DNA from: Myxococcota bacterium
Lineage (GTDB): Bacteria; Myxococcota_A; UBA796; JAFGLY01
Assembly: GCA_024276675.1 (NCBI GenBank)
Contig: JAJRWT010000060.1
Coordinates: 102,064 to 166,063, forward strand
Reading direction: 5' to 3'
Length of the DNA: 64,000 nucleotides
Within the stretch, counting starts at the first letter, position 1. Each line of letters starts with the position of its first letter. The position numbers were made by a program, and so were the translations under genes. Below the pieces are notes generated by a model that searched no databases, had not been told where the DNA came from, and saw only the letters and a list, made by a program, of their open reading frames with translations. This document shows, piece after piece, positions 45,397 to 54,740 of the stretch.

Positions 45397-47028
45397 ATGA
45401 ATCCACCTTTCTTCGTTACATGCGTCTTCAGTGCATTGAAAAAGCCACGAGTCCTGCTACTGGCCATTGTCCTCCAGGTCTCCTGCCAGGAAGAAAGCCA
45501 CCAGGCTCTGGAACTTCCTAAGCTACCCCCATTGACCGAGGCACGACTTCCGGAAAGGGGCCCAGCAATGGACCAACGAAGACTGACCATCGCCCTGGTG
45601 GGAGAGGTGCGTGGTGAAATCCAGCCATGTGGCTGCCCAACACTGCCCCTTGGCGGCTTCGAACGTAGGTCCGCCCTGCTGGATGAACTGGCACAGGAAT
45701 CCGATCCTCTGTTCCATCTGGATGCCGGAGAGTTGCTTATCAAGGGCTTCGCAACGGGTGGACGGGGAAGTGCTGCCCAACGTGCCCGCTTGCTTCTCGA
45801 ACTTTCGTCGCTTGTAGATGTGGATGCGTGGAGCCCTGGTCCAGGTGATCTCGCTGCATTGCAACCGGATTCATGGCTCCACACCATCACGCAGATCGGG
45901 CCTCCCGCCACCAGCTCTACATGGATCGGGCAAAACGACAAGCCCTGGCTGCCCCCGCTACTCGTTCTACGCAAACAAGGCATTACCATAGGTGTCATTG
46001 GCGTATCTGCGAGGCCGGGTGAAACACGATGGAAAAAACACATCACGATGATGGACCCGGTACAGGCAGCACAAATGGCTGTGGATAGCATTTCCGAGGA
46101 CTTGGACTTGCTGGTGGCCTTGTCCAACCTTCCTGATGTCGAAGCAGATCGTTTGGCCAGGGAGGTCCCAGACCTGGCTGTCATCCTGTCAACAGCAAAC
46201 GACTCCAACGATGAACCCAGGTATCGGGATGGCGGCCTCGTCGTGGAGGTTCCCGGACGAGGACGATACGCAACAGTCCTCAGAATCCTGCTGGGCAGCG
46301 ATTCCGGTCGCACCCTCTTCCTGACCGACGACCTGGCAACTCGCGACCGTCTTGACGAGCAGATTCAAACCATGACGGAACATACTGAGGCTGGCCTAGC
46401 ACAGTCGCAATTGATGGATGCCCAGAAACGCCTGGAAAGGCTGGAACAAACAATCCATGAGCAGGCCAGCGGAAGAAACCTGGCCTACGTGAACCTCGTA
46501 CCCCTAGGCACCAGGTTCACAAGACCACAAGACGAGATCGCCTCCAGAATAGAAGAATACAAGCTTCGTGTACTTCACCAGACTGAAAATGAGCTTGAAC
46601 AAGACCAAAGCAGAACGAACCCACCTACAGAATACGTGAGCAGTGCAGCGTGCTTCAACTGCCACTCGGAACAGTTCGCCCGCTGGACCCTCACCAGTCA
46701 TGCCAGAGCCATGGAGGTTCTTTACGAACGCGGGGCAGAGAAGGATCCGGAATGCTTGACTTGTCATACCACGGGTTTTGGCCTTCCCGGAGGTTGGGCC
46801 GACCTGAATTCCTCTAATCTGCGTAAATTCAAGGCAGTGCAATGCGAAGCCTGTCATGGACCACTCGCTGGTCACCCAGAGGACACCAGCGTTATCCCTA
46901 CCCCCATCCAACCCTCCACCTGCCTTCGCTGCCACGACAAGCCCAACAGCCCCGACTTCAACTACGCAAGCTATTTACCGCAAGCCAGTTGCATAGCATT
47001 GGAATCCAGCACGATTCAAGACCCATAA
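45397..47028 (+). CDS. Metallophosphatase-like/tetraheme cytochrome fusion, exported
   Basis: 543 aa. A signal segment (RVLLLAIVLQVSC, with a weak lipobox) leads to a UshA-like metallophosphatase-type domain (TIALVGEVRGEIQPCGCPTL and HLDAGELLIKG; the usual GNHE-type motif is not obvious). A coiled-coil-like linker (about 320-390) follows, then a C-terminal domain with four c-heme sites CxxCH at Cys419, 453, 483 and 509 (CFNCH, CLTCH, CEACH, CLRCH) like cytochrome c554-type modules. It would carry electrons in the periplasm. The C-terminus stops soon after the last heme, which may be natural or shortened. Confidence 0.75.
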   Translation: MNPPFFVTCVFSALKKPRVLLLAIVLQVSCQEESHQALELPKLPPLTEARLPERGPAMDQRRLTIALVGEVRGEIQPCGCPTLPLGGFERRSALLDELAQESDPLFHLDAGELLIKGFATGGRGSAAQRARLLLELSSLVDVDAWSPGPGDLAALQPDSWLHTITQIGPPATSSTWIGQNDKPWLPPLLVLRKQGITIGVIGVSARPGETRWKKHITMMDPVQAAQMAVDSISEDLDLLVALSNLPDVEADRLAREVPDLAVILSTANDSNDEPRYRDGGLVVEVPGRGRYATVLRILLGSDSGRTLFLTDDLATRDRLDEQIQTMTEHTEAGLAQSQLMDAQKRLERLEQTIHEQASGRNLAYVNLVPLGTRFTRPQDEIASRIEEYKLRVLHQTENELEQDQSRTNPPTEYVSSAACFNCHSEQFARWTLTSHARAMEVLYERGAEKDPECLTCHTTGFGLPGGWADLNSSNLRKFKAVQCEACHGPLAGHPEDTSVIPTPIQPSTCLRCHDKPNSPDFNYASYLPQASCIALESSTIQDP

Positions 47029-47069
47029 TCAGTCCATTCAAGGATCCCACGCCCTGCGTTTGAATGAGA

Positions 47070-47098
47070 TTGACCTTCCAATTTCGCTATGTTAGTGA
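47070..47098 (+). promoter_or_regulatory. Predicted promoter of the acyl-CoA dehydrogenase gene
   Basis: TTGACC (47070-47075), 17-nt spacer, TAGTGA (47093-47098). The -10 and start region are covered by the palindromic operator at 47095-47114. Confidence 0.5.
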
Positions 47099-47114
47099 AT
47101 GAGCGTTCATTCAC
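47095..47114 (+). promoter_or_regulatory. FadR/TetR-type operator at acyl-CoA dehydrogenase
   Basis: Perfect palindrome GTGAATGA-GCGT-TCATTCAC. The TGAATGA...TCATTCA half-sites are those of TetR-family fatty-acid regulators such as Bacillus FadR. It overlaps the -10 of the predicted promoter, the expected position for repression relieved by acyl-CoA. No TetR gene is in the window. Confidence 0.7.
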
Positions 47115-47171
47115 ATACCAGCCCAGGGCGACATCCCGGTAGCCGACAACCTTTGATCTTCAGGAGAAACC

Positions 47172-48986
47172 ATGGGAGCAACGGACTTCGCAGTAGACCT
47201 TCGAGACATCCGCTTCATCCTTTTCGAACAGCTTCGTATCCACGAGCGCCTACCCGCACTGCCCAAATACGCAGACTACGACAAGGACTTCTACGACTCC
47301 ATCCTGGAGGAGGCCGCCAAGATCGCAATCGAGGTGATAGCTCCCATCAACGGACCCGGGGACCGAGAGGGCTGTCACTTCGACGGGGATGGCAATGTCA
47401 CCACCCCGAAAGGCTACAAGGAAGCCTTTGAACTCATTGCTCAAGGGGGGTGGATGGGAATTGCTGCCGACCCGGAGTACGGAGGAATGGGGCTGCCCTA
47501 CAGCCTTTCCATGCCGGTAGAAGAAATGCGGACCGGTGCCTGTGTTGCCATGTCAATCTATCCAGGCTTGACCACAGGCGTGGCGAACCTGCTGTACCAT
47601 TTTGGCACCGACGAGATGAAGGATCTCTACCTGCCACGTCTCTACGCCGGTGACTGGGCAGGAACGATGCTGTTGACCGAAGCTGGTGCCGGAACAGCGG
47701 TCGGTGACAACCGCACCAGGGCCATACCCACAGAAACAGATGGCGTCTACCACCTGGAAGGGGAAAAGATCTTCATCTCCGGCGGGGACCAGGATCTGAC
47801 CGAAAACATCATCCACTTGACGCTGGCCAGGGTTCCAAACGCACCTTCCGGCACCCGTGGTCTGTCGATATTCATCGTCCCCAAGTTCCTGCCAAATCCT
47901 GATGGAACGTTGGGAGAACGAAACGACATCAAGGTGGTTGGAATAGAAGAAAAAATGGGCATCCACGGCTCTGCCACATGTTCCCTTGCACTGGGTTCCG
48001 AGGGAACCTGTGTGGGGTATCGCCTGGGCCAGGAAGGCGAAGGCATGAAGATCATGTTCAAGCTGATGAACGAGGCCAGAATCATGGTGGGAATACAGGG
48101 GCTCTCCGCGGCTTCACCGGCCTACCTGAATGCATTGGACTACGCCAAGGAACGTATTCAGGGTACCACGCTGGCTGATCGGCAGGATCCAGATGCGCCG
48201 CGAGTTCCCATCGTGCGCCACCCCGATGTCAGGCGCATGCTCATGACCATGAAGGTCCTCGTAGAAACCATGCGCTCCTTCCTCTACACCACAGCCTACC
48301 AACACGACATCGCTGAGAATACCGACGACGACGACGAGCGGGAACGGATGGAAGACCGAGTGGACCTTTTCACGCCAATATGCAAGGCCCACTGCTCCGA
48401 CCAGGGCTACCTGGTCACATGCACCGCACTCCAGGTACTGGGAGGATACGGCTACATCGGTGAATATCCCATCGAGCAGTATGTTCGTGACAGCAAGATC
48501 AGCTCCATCTACGAGGGCACCAACGGTATACAGGCCATGGACCTCTTGGGGCGGAAAATGCAGATCAAGGGTGGCGCCCTCTACATGGGCTGGTTGCAAG
48601 ACGTATCAGAAGAACTGGAAAAGGCAGAAAAGACCCCTTTCATCAACGAGGTCAAGGGCTTGCAGAATGCCCGCAACGAACTCAGTACTACGGCCATGCA
48701 CCTGGCAAAACTGGCAATGTCAGGGGAGACCGACGAAGCGATGCTACACGCCTATCCGTTTCTCACCATGTTCGGCCACATGGAACTGGGAATCCATGCC
48801 CTGCGGCAAGCAATTACGGCACAGGCCGCATTGGATGAAGGCTCGGATGACCTCAACTTCTACAAGGGTAAAATCCTGAACCTGAAGTTCTATGTCAACA
48901 ACATCCTGCCACAGGTATTCAGCCTCGGGCAGACCATACGTTCGAAAGATACCAGTTCCCTGGACGAAGCTCTCTTTGGCGAGTAG
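47172..48986 (+). CDS. Acyl-CoA dehydrogenase
   Basis: 604 aa, longer than the classical roughly 380-aa enzymes and of the size of the DmdC/FadE5-like family with an extra C-terminal domain. FAD-site and catalytic features: MLLTEAGAGTAVGDNRTRAI, GEKIFISGGDQDLTENIIHL, and the conserved YEGTNGIQAMDLLGRK, whose region includes the catalytic Glu. It oxidises an acyl-CoA to the 2-enoyl-CoA and passes electrons to ETF. The upstream FadR-type operator supports a fatty-acid role; the acyl chain length cannot be told. Confidence 0.93.
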   Translation: MGATDFAVDLRDIRFILFEQLRIHERLPALPKYADYDKDFYDSILEEAAKIAIEVIAPINGPGDREGCHFDGDGNVTTPKGYKEAFELIAQGGWMGIAADPEYGGMGLPYSLSMPVEEMRTGACVAMSIYPGLTTGVANLLYHFGTDEMKDLYLPRLYAGDWAGTMLLTEAGAGTAVGDNRTRAIPTETDGVYHLEGEKIFISGGDQDLTENIIHLTLARVPNAPSGTRGLSIFIVPKFLPNPDGTLGERNDIKVVGIEEKMGIHGSATCSLALGSEGTCVGYRLGQEGEGMKIMFKLMNEARIMVGIQGLSAASPAYLNALDYAKERIQGTTLADRQDPDAPRVPIVRHPDVRRMLMTMKVLVETMRSFLYTTAYQHDIAENTDDDDERERMEDRVDLFTPICKAHCSDQGYLVTCTALQVLGGYGYIGEYPIEQYVRDSKISSIYEGTNGIQAMDLLGRKMQIKGGALYMGWLQDVSEELEKAEKTPFINEVKGLQNARNELSTTAMHLAKLAMSGETDEAMLHAYPFLTMFGHMELGIHALRQAITAQAALDEGSDDLNFYKGKILNLKFYVNNILPQVFSLGQTIRSKDTSSLDEALFGE

Positions 48987-49307
48987 CCACAGTTGGCAGA
49001 ATACCGTCCTTGAAAGGCGGACCAAACGGGAGCGAGCCACTTTCGAGCCAGGTACGTCCGTGCAACCCGCCAGAATGGCCGCGCTGTTACAAACGGTTTC
49101 GAGGACGTGCCAGGCGAGGGGATGGGCCGCCCCGGCGATGGGAACCATTTCTGGATGGGACGCAGGAATAGGGAAGCTGTTGCTGTGCTGGCCCCCTTCT
49201 CCAAAAGAGAAGTTATGTCTACCCTTGGGTTCACAGGTCATTCTACAGTTTGTTGAACAGCGGATCCAGTTCAACCAGCGGAACTACCCAGGGGAGGTAG
49301 CCAAGAG
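48987..49307. other. Intergenic gap, mostly occupied by a diverged repeat
   Basis: Follows the acyl-CoA dehydrogenase stop and precedes ctpA. It holds the second copy of the family-2 repeat (49026-49161) and no gene I can support. An EnvC-type gene, often next to ctpA, is absent. Confidence 0.5.
49026..49161. repeat. Diverged intergenic repeat, family 2, copy 2
   Basis: Aligned with 37914-38045 over its whole length with short gaps (about two-thirds identity by eye). Both copies follow a plus-strand gene 3' end and precede another transcription unit. They retain GGGATGGGCC, GATGGGAACC and TTTCTGGA. Confidence 0.6.
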
Positions 49308-50639
49308 ATGCGCCGAACCATCACGGCCTTCGTGCTCGTCTTCGGCACCTTTGCTTCCGCAATGACACTGGGTGCGTTCTGCACCTATTCAACCTGGGCA
49401 TCATCCAGGGACCCCTACCTGGAATGGGACACTCTGGCCAGGGCTTTCCACGAACTTCAAACCCGCTACATCGAGGAGTTGGACACAAGCACCCTGATCT
49501 ACTCCGCCTTGAACGGTGTAGTCGATTCCCTGGACCCTCACAGCTCGTTCATGACTCCAGAGCAATACAAGCGCTTCCAGGAAGACGAATCATCGAGCTA
49601 CTACGGAATAGGGGCAACCGTTCAGGCAGACGACCATGGGCTCCGAGTGGCTGACATCATTCCAGGCAGCCCCGCCAGCAGAGTCGCCATGGAACCTGGT
49701 GACTTGATAATCAGCATCGATGGCACATCTATTTCAGGTGAACCCTTCCAACAGTCAGCTCAACGGCTCCAAGGCGACTACGGAGCCCCGGTCTGCATGG
49801 GCATCCAAAGGGGCGACCAACAGCGCCAGGTCACGCTGCAGCGCGAATGGATCCACCTGCCTGCCGCCATGGGTACAATCCTGGACAATGACCTGGGCCT
49901 CCTGACAATTGCGCACTTCCGTGAAGGCGCTTCCAATGAAGTCAAGGCCACCGTTGCCAACCTGGAAGCGCAGACCGAGCATGGACTCAAGGGCCTGGTC
50001 ATAGACCTGAGGGACAACCCCGGCGGTCTTCTCCGCGAAGCGGTGGATGTGGTGGACATCTTTGTGGGAAACAAGCTGATAGTATCCACCAGAGGTCGGG
50101 CTCTCGGAACCACGGAAACTCTATCAGGCACGGATGCCACAGACGACATCGACATTCCACTGGTAATCATAGTCAACCGGTTCTCGGCTTCTGCTGCTGA
50201 AATCGTCGCGGGCTCCTTGCGGGATCTCCACGGGGCGGTACTCCTCGGTACTCCCACCTATGGCAAAGGCTCGGTTCAAACTCTCAGGGTCTTCGAAGAT
50301 GGCTCAGCGCTCAAGTTCACCATCAGCAGCTACTACCTTCCTGGCGGAGAACCAATACCGCCCAAGGACGGTCTGCTCCCGGACATCACCGTCATGGATG
50401 CGGAAGAACTGGCCTACGAGGAACTTGTTGAAGGACTCATCCGTCAGGTAGACGCTGATGCCATCATCGACGAAAGCTCAAAAAAACAGCTACTGAACCT
50501 TCTTTCGTCCACACAAAAACCACTTGTACCCCGCCAGTTGAGTCGTCGGTGGTCTCCCCCCCCCATCGGTCGACGCCTGGAAAGCGACATCCAGCTTGCC
50601 CGGGCTGTAGAAACGCTCCGCCGACAACTGGGCCAATAG
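49308..50639 (+). CDS. C-terminal processing peptidase CtpA-like, S41 family
   Basis: 443 aa, periplasmic, with an N-terminal TM or signal (TITAFVLVFGTFASAMTLGA). A PDZ domain (about 85-165) is followed by the S41 core with LVIDLRDNPGGLL, the nucleophile motif RFSASAAEIV (Ser295) and GTPTYGKGSVQ (Lys320), both intact. It trims proteins at the C-terminus. The YibQ-like gene begins 3 nt after its stop, a linkage common in proteobacteria. GGAGG precedes the ATG. Confidence 0.9.
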   Translation: MRRTITAFVLVFGTFASAMTLGAFCTYSTWASSRDPYLEWDTLARAFHELQTRYIEELDTSTLIYSALNGVVDSLDPHSSFMTPEQYKRFQEDESSSYYGIGATVQADDHGLRVADIIPGSPASRVAMEPGDLIISIDGTSISGEPFQQSAQRLQGDYGAPVCMGIQRGDQQRQVTLQREWIHLPAAMGTILDNDLGLLTIAHFREGASNEVKATVANLEAQTEHGLKGLVIDLRDNPGGLLREAVDVVDIFVGNKLIVSTRGRALGTTETLSGTDATDDIDIPLVIIVNRFSASAAEIVAGSLRDLHGAVLLGTPTYGKGSVQTLRVFEDGSALKFTISSYYLPGGEPIPPKDGLLPDITVMDAEELAYEELVEGLIRQVDADAIIDESSKKQLLNLLSSTQKPLVPRQLSRRWSPPPIGRRLESDIQLARAVETLRRQLGQ

Positions 50640-50641
50640 CA

Positions 50642-51742
50642 ATGAGGAAATTGCAACGCCTTCTCACCCTGGTCCTCTGTTCGCTATTCCTGCTTCTTGT
50701 CTATCAGTATTCCCCGCAAGTCGCCGGATGGCTGGTTTTCCCACATCCCCGACATTCCGAAAGGCAAACAAAATCCACCTGTGACTTGGAGAGGGTACAG
50801 TGGATGGTTTCGGCATCCATCCCGGCTGCTGGGCTGGACGAAGCCAGCCTGGAATCGGAGGACTGGGTGCCCCGCTCCGACAAGTACACGGAGTGGAATG
50901 TCCACGAGACCTCGTGGAAGCTCCCAATCGGGGCCAGACCAGGCCAGGTGGCATCACAAATAGCCAGAACAATCAATTCGGCATTCCCCGACCCTTCGCT
51001 CTCCCACGCCCCATGTCCCGACCTGGAGATCTACAGGACACCTTCGGGAAGCCTGGCCCTGGAGCTTCGAATCTACGCTGACCAACGACTTGCCAGTTTG
51101 GTAAACCTTGAGCCTACTCTTTCTTTATGGCCACCAGTTATACAAGACCAGCCCCCCCCTCTATTGGCAATCCTGGTACGTCATGCGGATGTCTCCCCAC
51201 AGAAAGCCCAGTCCCTGTTCACAATCGACCATCCCATCAGCATTGCCCTTTCTCCATACTCCCCGTTTTCTTTGCGACTCTCCAGGGACGCGATCTCTGC
51301 CGATGCCGAAGTGCTGGTGGAAGCAGGACCAGACATCCCCTTGGCCGACTCCATCAACGACGTTCCAAATGCCTCTGGTGTTCTGCTCACATGCCCTCCC
51401 AAGAGCTTCCAGCAGGAAGATATCCGGGCTCTCGAAAAAGCAGGCATGTACCTGGTGGATGCATGTCCTGACGGACTTGGAACGAATTGGACCCGCAGAC
51501 TGCAGGAAGCTGGCGTGGAATATGTCAGGGGTATCGCCTTCTCGTCACAATTAGAAAGCATCCCATTGCTTCACCACCAATCCCTGGACCATGGCGCGGC
51601 AGTCCTGGTCGTGGACCTGGAAGACGCCTTCATCAACGAAATGGGTGCGGAATTGGAAGCCGCTGCTCGGCATGGATACCGGCCAGCATTCGTCGCGGAG
51701 GTATCCAATCGGCTGAACGCAAGGAATACAGCCACCAGGTAG
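50642..51742 (+). CDS. YibQ-like divergent polysaccharide deacetylase
   Basis: 366 aa from ATG 50642, the start just after the ctpA stop; the frame continues upstream only inside ctpA. One N-terminal membrane anchor (LTLVLCSLFLLLVYQY) and a fold matching the YibQ/DUF610 divergent deacetylase family: LAILVRHADVSPQKAQSLFT, PISIALSPYSPFSLRLSRDA, and CPPKSFQQEDIRALEKAGM. The usual deacetylase metal triad is not evident (RHAD in place of the DD motif). ctpA-yibQ pairing suggests a cell-envelope role. Confidence 0.75.
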   Translation: MRKLQRLLTLVLCSLFLLLVYQYSPQVAGWLVFPHPRHSERQTKSTCDLERVQWMVSASIPAAGLDEASLESEDWVPRSDKYTEWNVHETSWKLPIGARPGQVASQIARTINSAFPDPSLSHAPCPDLEIYRTPSGSLALELRIYADQRLASLVNLEPTLSLWPPVIQDQPPPLLAILVRHADVSPQKAQSLFTIDHPISIALSPYSPFSLRLSRDAISADAEVLVEAGPDIPLADSINDVPNASGVLLTCPPKSFQQEDIRALEKAGMYLVDACPDGLGTNWTRRLQEAGVEYVRGIAFSSQLESIPLLHHQSLDHGAAVLVVDLEDAFINEMGAELEAAARHGYRPAFVAEVSNRLNARNTATR

Positions 51743-51756
51743 GTGGCTCTACCAGG

Positions 51757-52215
51757 TCAATCAGTAGTAACCCTGAAATGCCATGGATCGTTTTCGCCTC
51801 CCTCTGGCAGAAAAGACTCGTTTTCTTCCAGGTCATTTGCCCACAGATAATAATGCATCCCACCGGAGCCCACGGCAGCTCCTGGAATCTCGGCCGCATA
51901 GGTGTCCTGTGGTATCCCGGTATCAGGGGGAACGATGCTGAGCTGCACGTTGTTCCAGGTGGTCGTGGTTTCTTGCTTGTAGAAGACCTTGACCAGGAAG
52001 ACTCCGCTTTCGTCGTCGGTAACAATCGCTGAAATGGCCACCGGCTCGCCGTAGAGTTGTGCATTTTCTATGGGATCATGCTCGATGACAGGACCTGTGG
52101 TGTCTTCTTCGGTCGATGTGTCTACTACTTCGGAGATAACGGCACTTGTGCCATTTGCCCCACAGGCCCCGAGAACGAGGGGGCACCCCAGTACCAACGT
52201 GAATGTCTTTCTCAT
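51757..52215 (-). CDS. Small lipoprotein with Ig-like or beta-sandwich domain
   Basis: 152 aa from ATG 52215, which gives the lipoprotein signal MRKTFTLVLGCPLVLGAC (Cys18). A Ser/Thr/Glu-rich spacer is followed by a single beta-rich domain with GEPVAISAIVTDDESGVFLV then KVFYKQETTTTWNNVQL, typical of extracellular Ig-like modules in surface lipoproteins. Function unknown. The upstream reading to 52296 has no ribosome site, and the ORF converges with the YibQ-like gene 14 bp away. Confidence 0.65.
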   Translation of the reverse strand: MRKTFTLVLGCPLVLGACGANGTSAVISEVVDTSTEEDTTGPVIEHDPIENAQLYGEPVAISAIVTDDESGVFLVKVFYKQETTTTWNNVQLSIVPPDTGIPQDTYAAEIPGAAVGSGGMHYYLWANDLEENESFLPEGGENDPWHFRVTTD

Positions 52216-52339
52216 CTTCTCCTCCATGGACACATCTGAAGTGTAGATACTCCGACCGTCAACCAGTATATCCTGCACCAAGGCCCTCCGGCCCACCAGG
52301 TTCTGGTTACCAGCAAACAGGACACCTTTTTCCAGGTGA

Positions 52340-53674
52340 TCACGGGCACCAACTCCCAGCCAGGTCCACCTCCGTAACTTGTTCTATTTTTATGGCATGA
52401 ATTGTTCCAGGTGAAATGTCACCAGGGGCGGAGCTTACAAACACCTTCCCATCGATATCCGGGGCCTGTGATTCCATCCGCCCCTCGAGCAAAAACTCGC
52501 TCTGATCGCTTACTCCATCAATCATCACGGGAACCACTCGACCTTGCAGAGCCTTGTGGTGCTCAAGACTGATACCAGCCTGTAGGTTTGTGAGAATTCT
52601 GGCCCGCTCCTGTTTGACCGATTCGGGCAGGTGCCCCGCCATGCGCGCCGCTGGCGTACCATCTTCACAAGAGTAGGTAAAAACACCCATTCTCTCGAAA
52701 CGTTGCTCCTCCGCCATGGCCAGTAGCTCCCGGAAGTCCCTGTCGGTCTCTCCAGGAAAACCCACCATAAATGTTGTCCTGATAGAGACTCCCGGTACCA
52801 GGGAACGTATCCTCTCCAGGAGTTCACGTTGGAACCTTGCATCCACTCCTCTACCCATTGCCCGAAGAATGGACGTCGAGGCATGTTGGAGTGGAAGATC
52901 CAGGTATGAGCAGATCTTTGGTTCCGCAGCCAACAACCGAAGCATGCTCTCCGTCAGGCTGGCCGGATGCAGGTAGTGAAGGCGAATCCACGACAGATGG
53001 GGTAGCTGCACCAGGGCTTCAAGGAGGACCTGTAAGTCCTCGCGCCCTTTCCGGTCTTGCCCATATGCAGTAGAATCCTGGGCGACCAGGGAGATTTCGC
53101 GGGCACCTTCATCCACAAGGCGCCTTGCCTCTTCCAAAAGAGAAACGAGGGGACGACTTCGTAGTTTCCCACGTATTTTCGGTATCACACAAAATGTACA
53201 GTGCCGATCACAGCCTTCAGAAATCTTCAAGAAAACAGAATGGCTGAACCTGGAGTGAACACGTGGGCTGTTTTCGTCATGCAGGAAGCCAGGGCGGGAA
53301 ACATTCCACCGCGAGAGTTCCCTGGCGTTTATTTCCTCTCCAAACGTGGATAACTCTCCCGTTCCCCAGAAGGCATCCACCTCGGGGAGTTCTCGTGCCA
53401 ACTCAGTTCCATACCTCTGCGCCAGGCAACCAGTTACCACGAGGCGTCTGCACGCCCCAGCTTCCTTGTAGACGGCATGCTGCAGTATGGTTTCTATGGA
53501 TTCCTCGGTGGCTGGTTCAATGAAAGAACAGGTGTTGATGACTATCAGTTCGGCATCCTCTGGATTCTCGACAGGTACCCAACCTTCCTTCACCAGAGAA
53601 CCAAGCACAACCTCGCTATCCACCAGATTCTTGGGGCATCCAAGGCTTACCAGGTGAACTGTCCTCGATGGCAT
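52340..53674 (-). CDS. rimO: Ribosomal protein S12 methylthiotransferase RimO
   Basis: 444 aa. The N-terminal MTTase domain has three Fe-S Cys (VSLGCPKNLVDSE, INTCSFIEPA, VTGCLAQRYG; residues 13, 49, 83) and the radical-SAM motif SEGCDRHCTFC (155, 159, 162), with a C-terminal TRAM-like segment. RimO methylthiolates Asp89 of S12. The start is ATG 53674, whose first base overlaps the lolA stop (TGATG), so translation is coupled. Confidence 0.93.
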   Translation of the reverse strand: MPSRTVHLVSLGCPKNLVDSEVVLGSLVKEGWVPVENPEDAELIVINTCSFIEPATEESIETILQHAVYKEAGACRRLVVTGCLAQRYGTELARELPEVDAFWGTGELSTFGEEINARELSRWNVSRPGFLHDENSPRVHSRFSHSVFLKISEGCDRHCTFCVIPKIRGKLRSRPLVSLLEEARRLVDEGAREISLVAQDSTAYGQDRKGREDLQVLLEALVQLPHLSWIRLHYLHPASLTESMLRLLAAEPKICSYLDLPLQHASTSILRAMGRGVDARFQRELLERIRSLVPGVSIRTTFMVGFPGETDRDFRELLAMAEEQRFERMGVFTYSCEDGTPAARMAGHLPESVKQERARILTNLQAGISLEHHKALQGRVVPVMIDGVSDQSEFLLEGRMESQAPDIDGKVFVSSAPGDISPGTIHAIKIEQVTEVDLAGSWCP

Positions 53675-54342
53675 CAAAGACCTTCTGGAGTAATGACCTC
53701 TGCTCCATCAGGAATGGCGAAGGTAAAGTCCACGTCGGATACCTTGGGATCCAACTTCACCTGGCTGAAGGAAAGGTCCGTGACGGTGTCGAATTGATCC
53801 GTCAATATCACCCTTTCCGGGAGCAACTTCTTGCGAGAAAGGAATAGCAGCAGGCTCTTCATGTTCCCCTGCTCTCTTGGTTGCAAATCCAGTACGTAGG
53901 CGTTTTTGTCACTTTCATTGTCAAGCAGGGTCACATCAAATATGTCCTGCAGGCGGTTGAGATCCGTGAGCAGGGTGACTACGTCCGAACTGTTGTCACT
54001 GACGTCTCTATAGACGATTACCTGGTTGTCGGCAGGGGACCAGATCCACATGGTCTCTCCGTCTGTGACGAAAAGCTTGGTTTCGGGGGAGACGAAATCC
54101 CAGCGCATTTTCCGCGGCCTCTGCATCACCACCTTTCCTTTCTGACGCTGTTCATCTCCCAACGCGGCCGAGCGGGTCACCTGCACGAAGTCGGCTTGCA
54201 ACGCATCCGCCGACCCGTAGACTCTTTCCATAGCGGCCAGAATCTCTGGAACAGTGGTCAGTTCGTCATCGCCGCTCCCCCAGACAGGGGAGGGCAGGAC
54301 AAGCGCCACGAAAAACAGGAGCAGGACCTTCTCGATATGCAT
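53674..54342 (-). CDS. lolA: LolA-like outer-membrane lipoprotein carrier
   Basis: 222 aa from ATG 54342, which starts a signal peptide (MHIEKVLLLFFVALVLPSPV). LolA-type beta-barrel features: LQADFVQVTRSAALGDEQRQ then KGKVVMQRPRKMRWDFVSP, FVTDGETMWIWSPADNQVIV, and a C-terminal VDFTFAIPDGAEVI. It carries lipoproteins through the periplasm. Genes ftsK, lolA and rimO follow each other on this strand, as in many deltaproteobacteria. The longer reading to 54507 has no signal peptide at its N-terminus and is rejected. Confidence 0.85.
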   Translation of the reverse strand: MHIEKVLLLFFVALVLPSPVWGSGDDELTTVPEILAAMERVYGSADALQADFVQVTRSAALGDEQRQKGKVVMQRPRKMRWDFVSPETKLFVTDGETMWIWSPADNQVIVYRDVSDNSSDVVTLLTDLNRLQDIFDVTLLDNESDKNAYVLDLQPREQGNMKSLLLFLSRKKLLPERVILTDQFDTVTDLSFSQVKLDPKVSDVDFTFAIPDGAEVITPEGL

Positions 54343-54740
54343 TATGATGATTCCCTTCAAGACAGCGAGTTGCCTGGGAGGCTTGTGCATATGCCGAATC
54401 TCCTGCGGAAACGCAGGTTTCTGCAATGACGGGCCTTGGCCGGGCATGTGCATCAAGACGTATTCAACACGCCTTCCACGCCCATTATCGCCCAGGATCC
54501 GCCTCACTTCATACCTGGCGTCACTCGCTGCAATACGGTTTAGCGCTACAACCCGAGCCTGGACACGGCTCGCAGCGGCTACACGCGACAGCCTCCTAGC
54601 GCGCCACTACCTCGCTGGCAAGTGGTTTGAGAATCTGAAAGACCGACCACTTTTCAAGCAGACGAATCCAACGGTGGGTTCCTTCACCCGTTGCTCCAAC
54701 CCAGGAAACTGTGTGAAATACAGCCATGAAAACAGACGCT

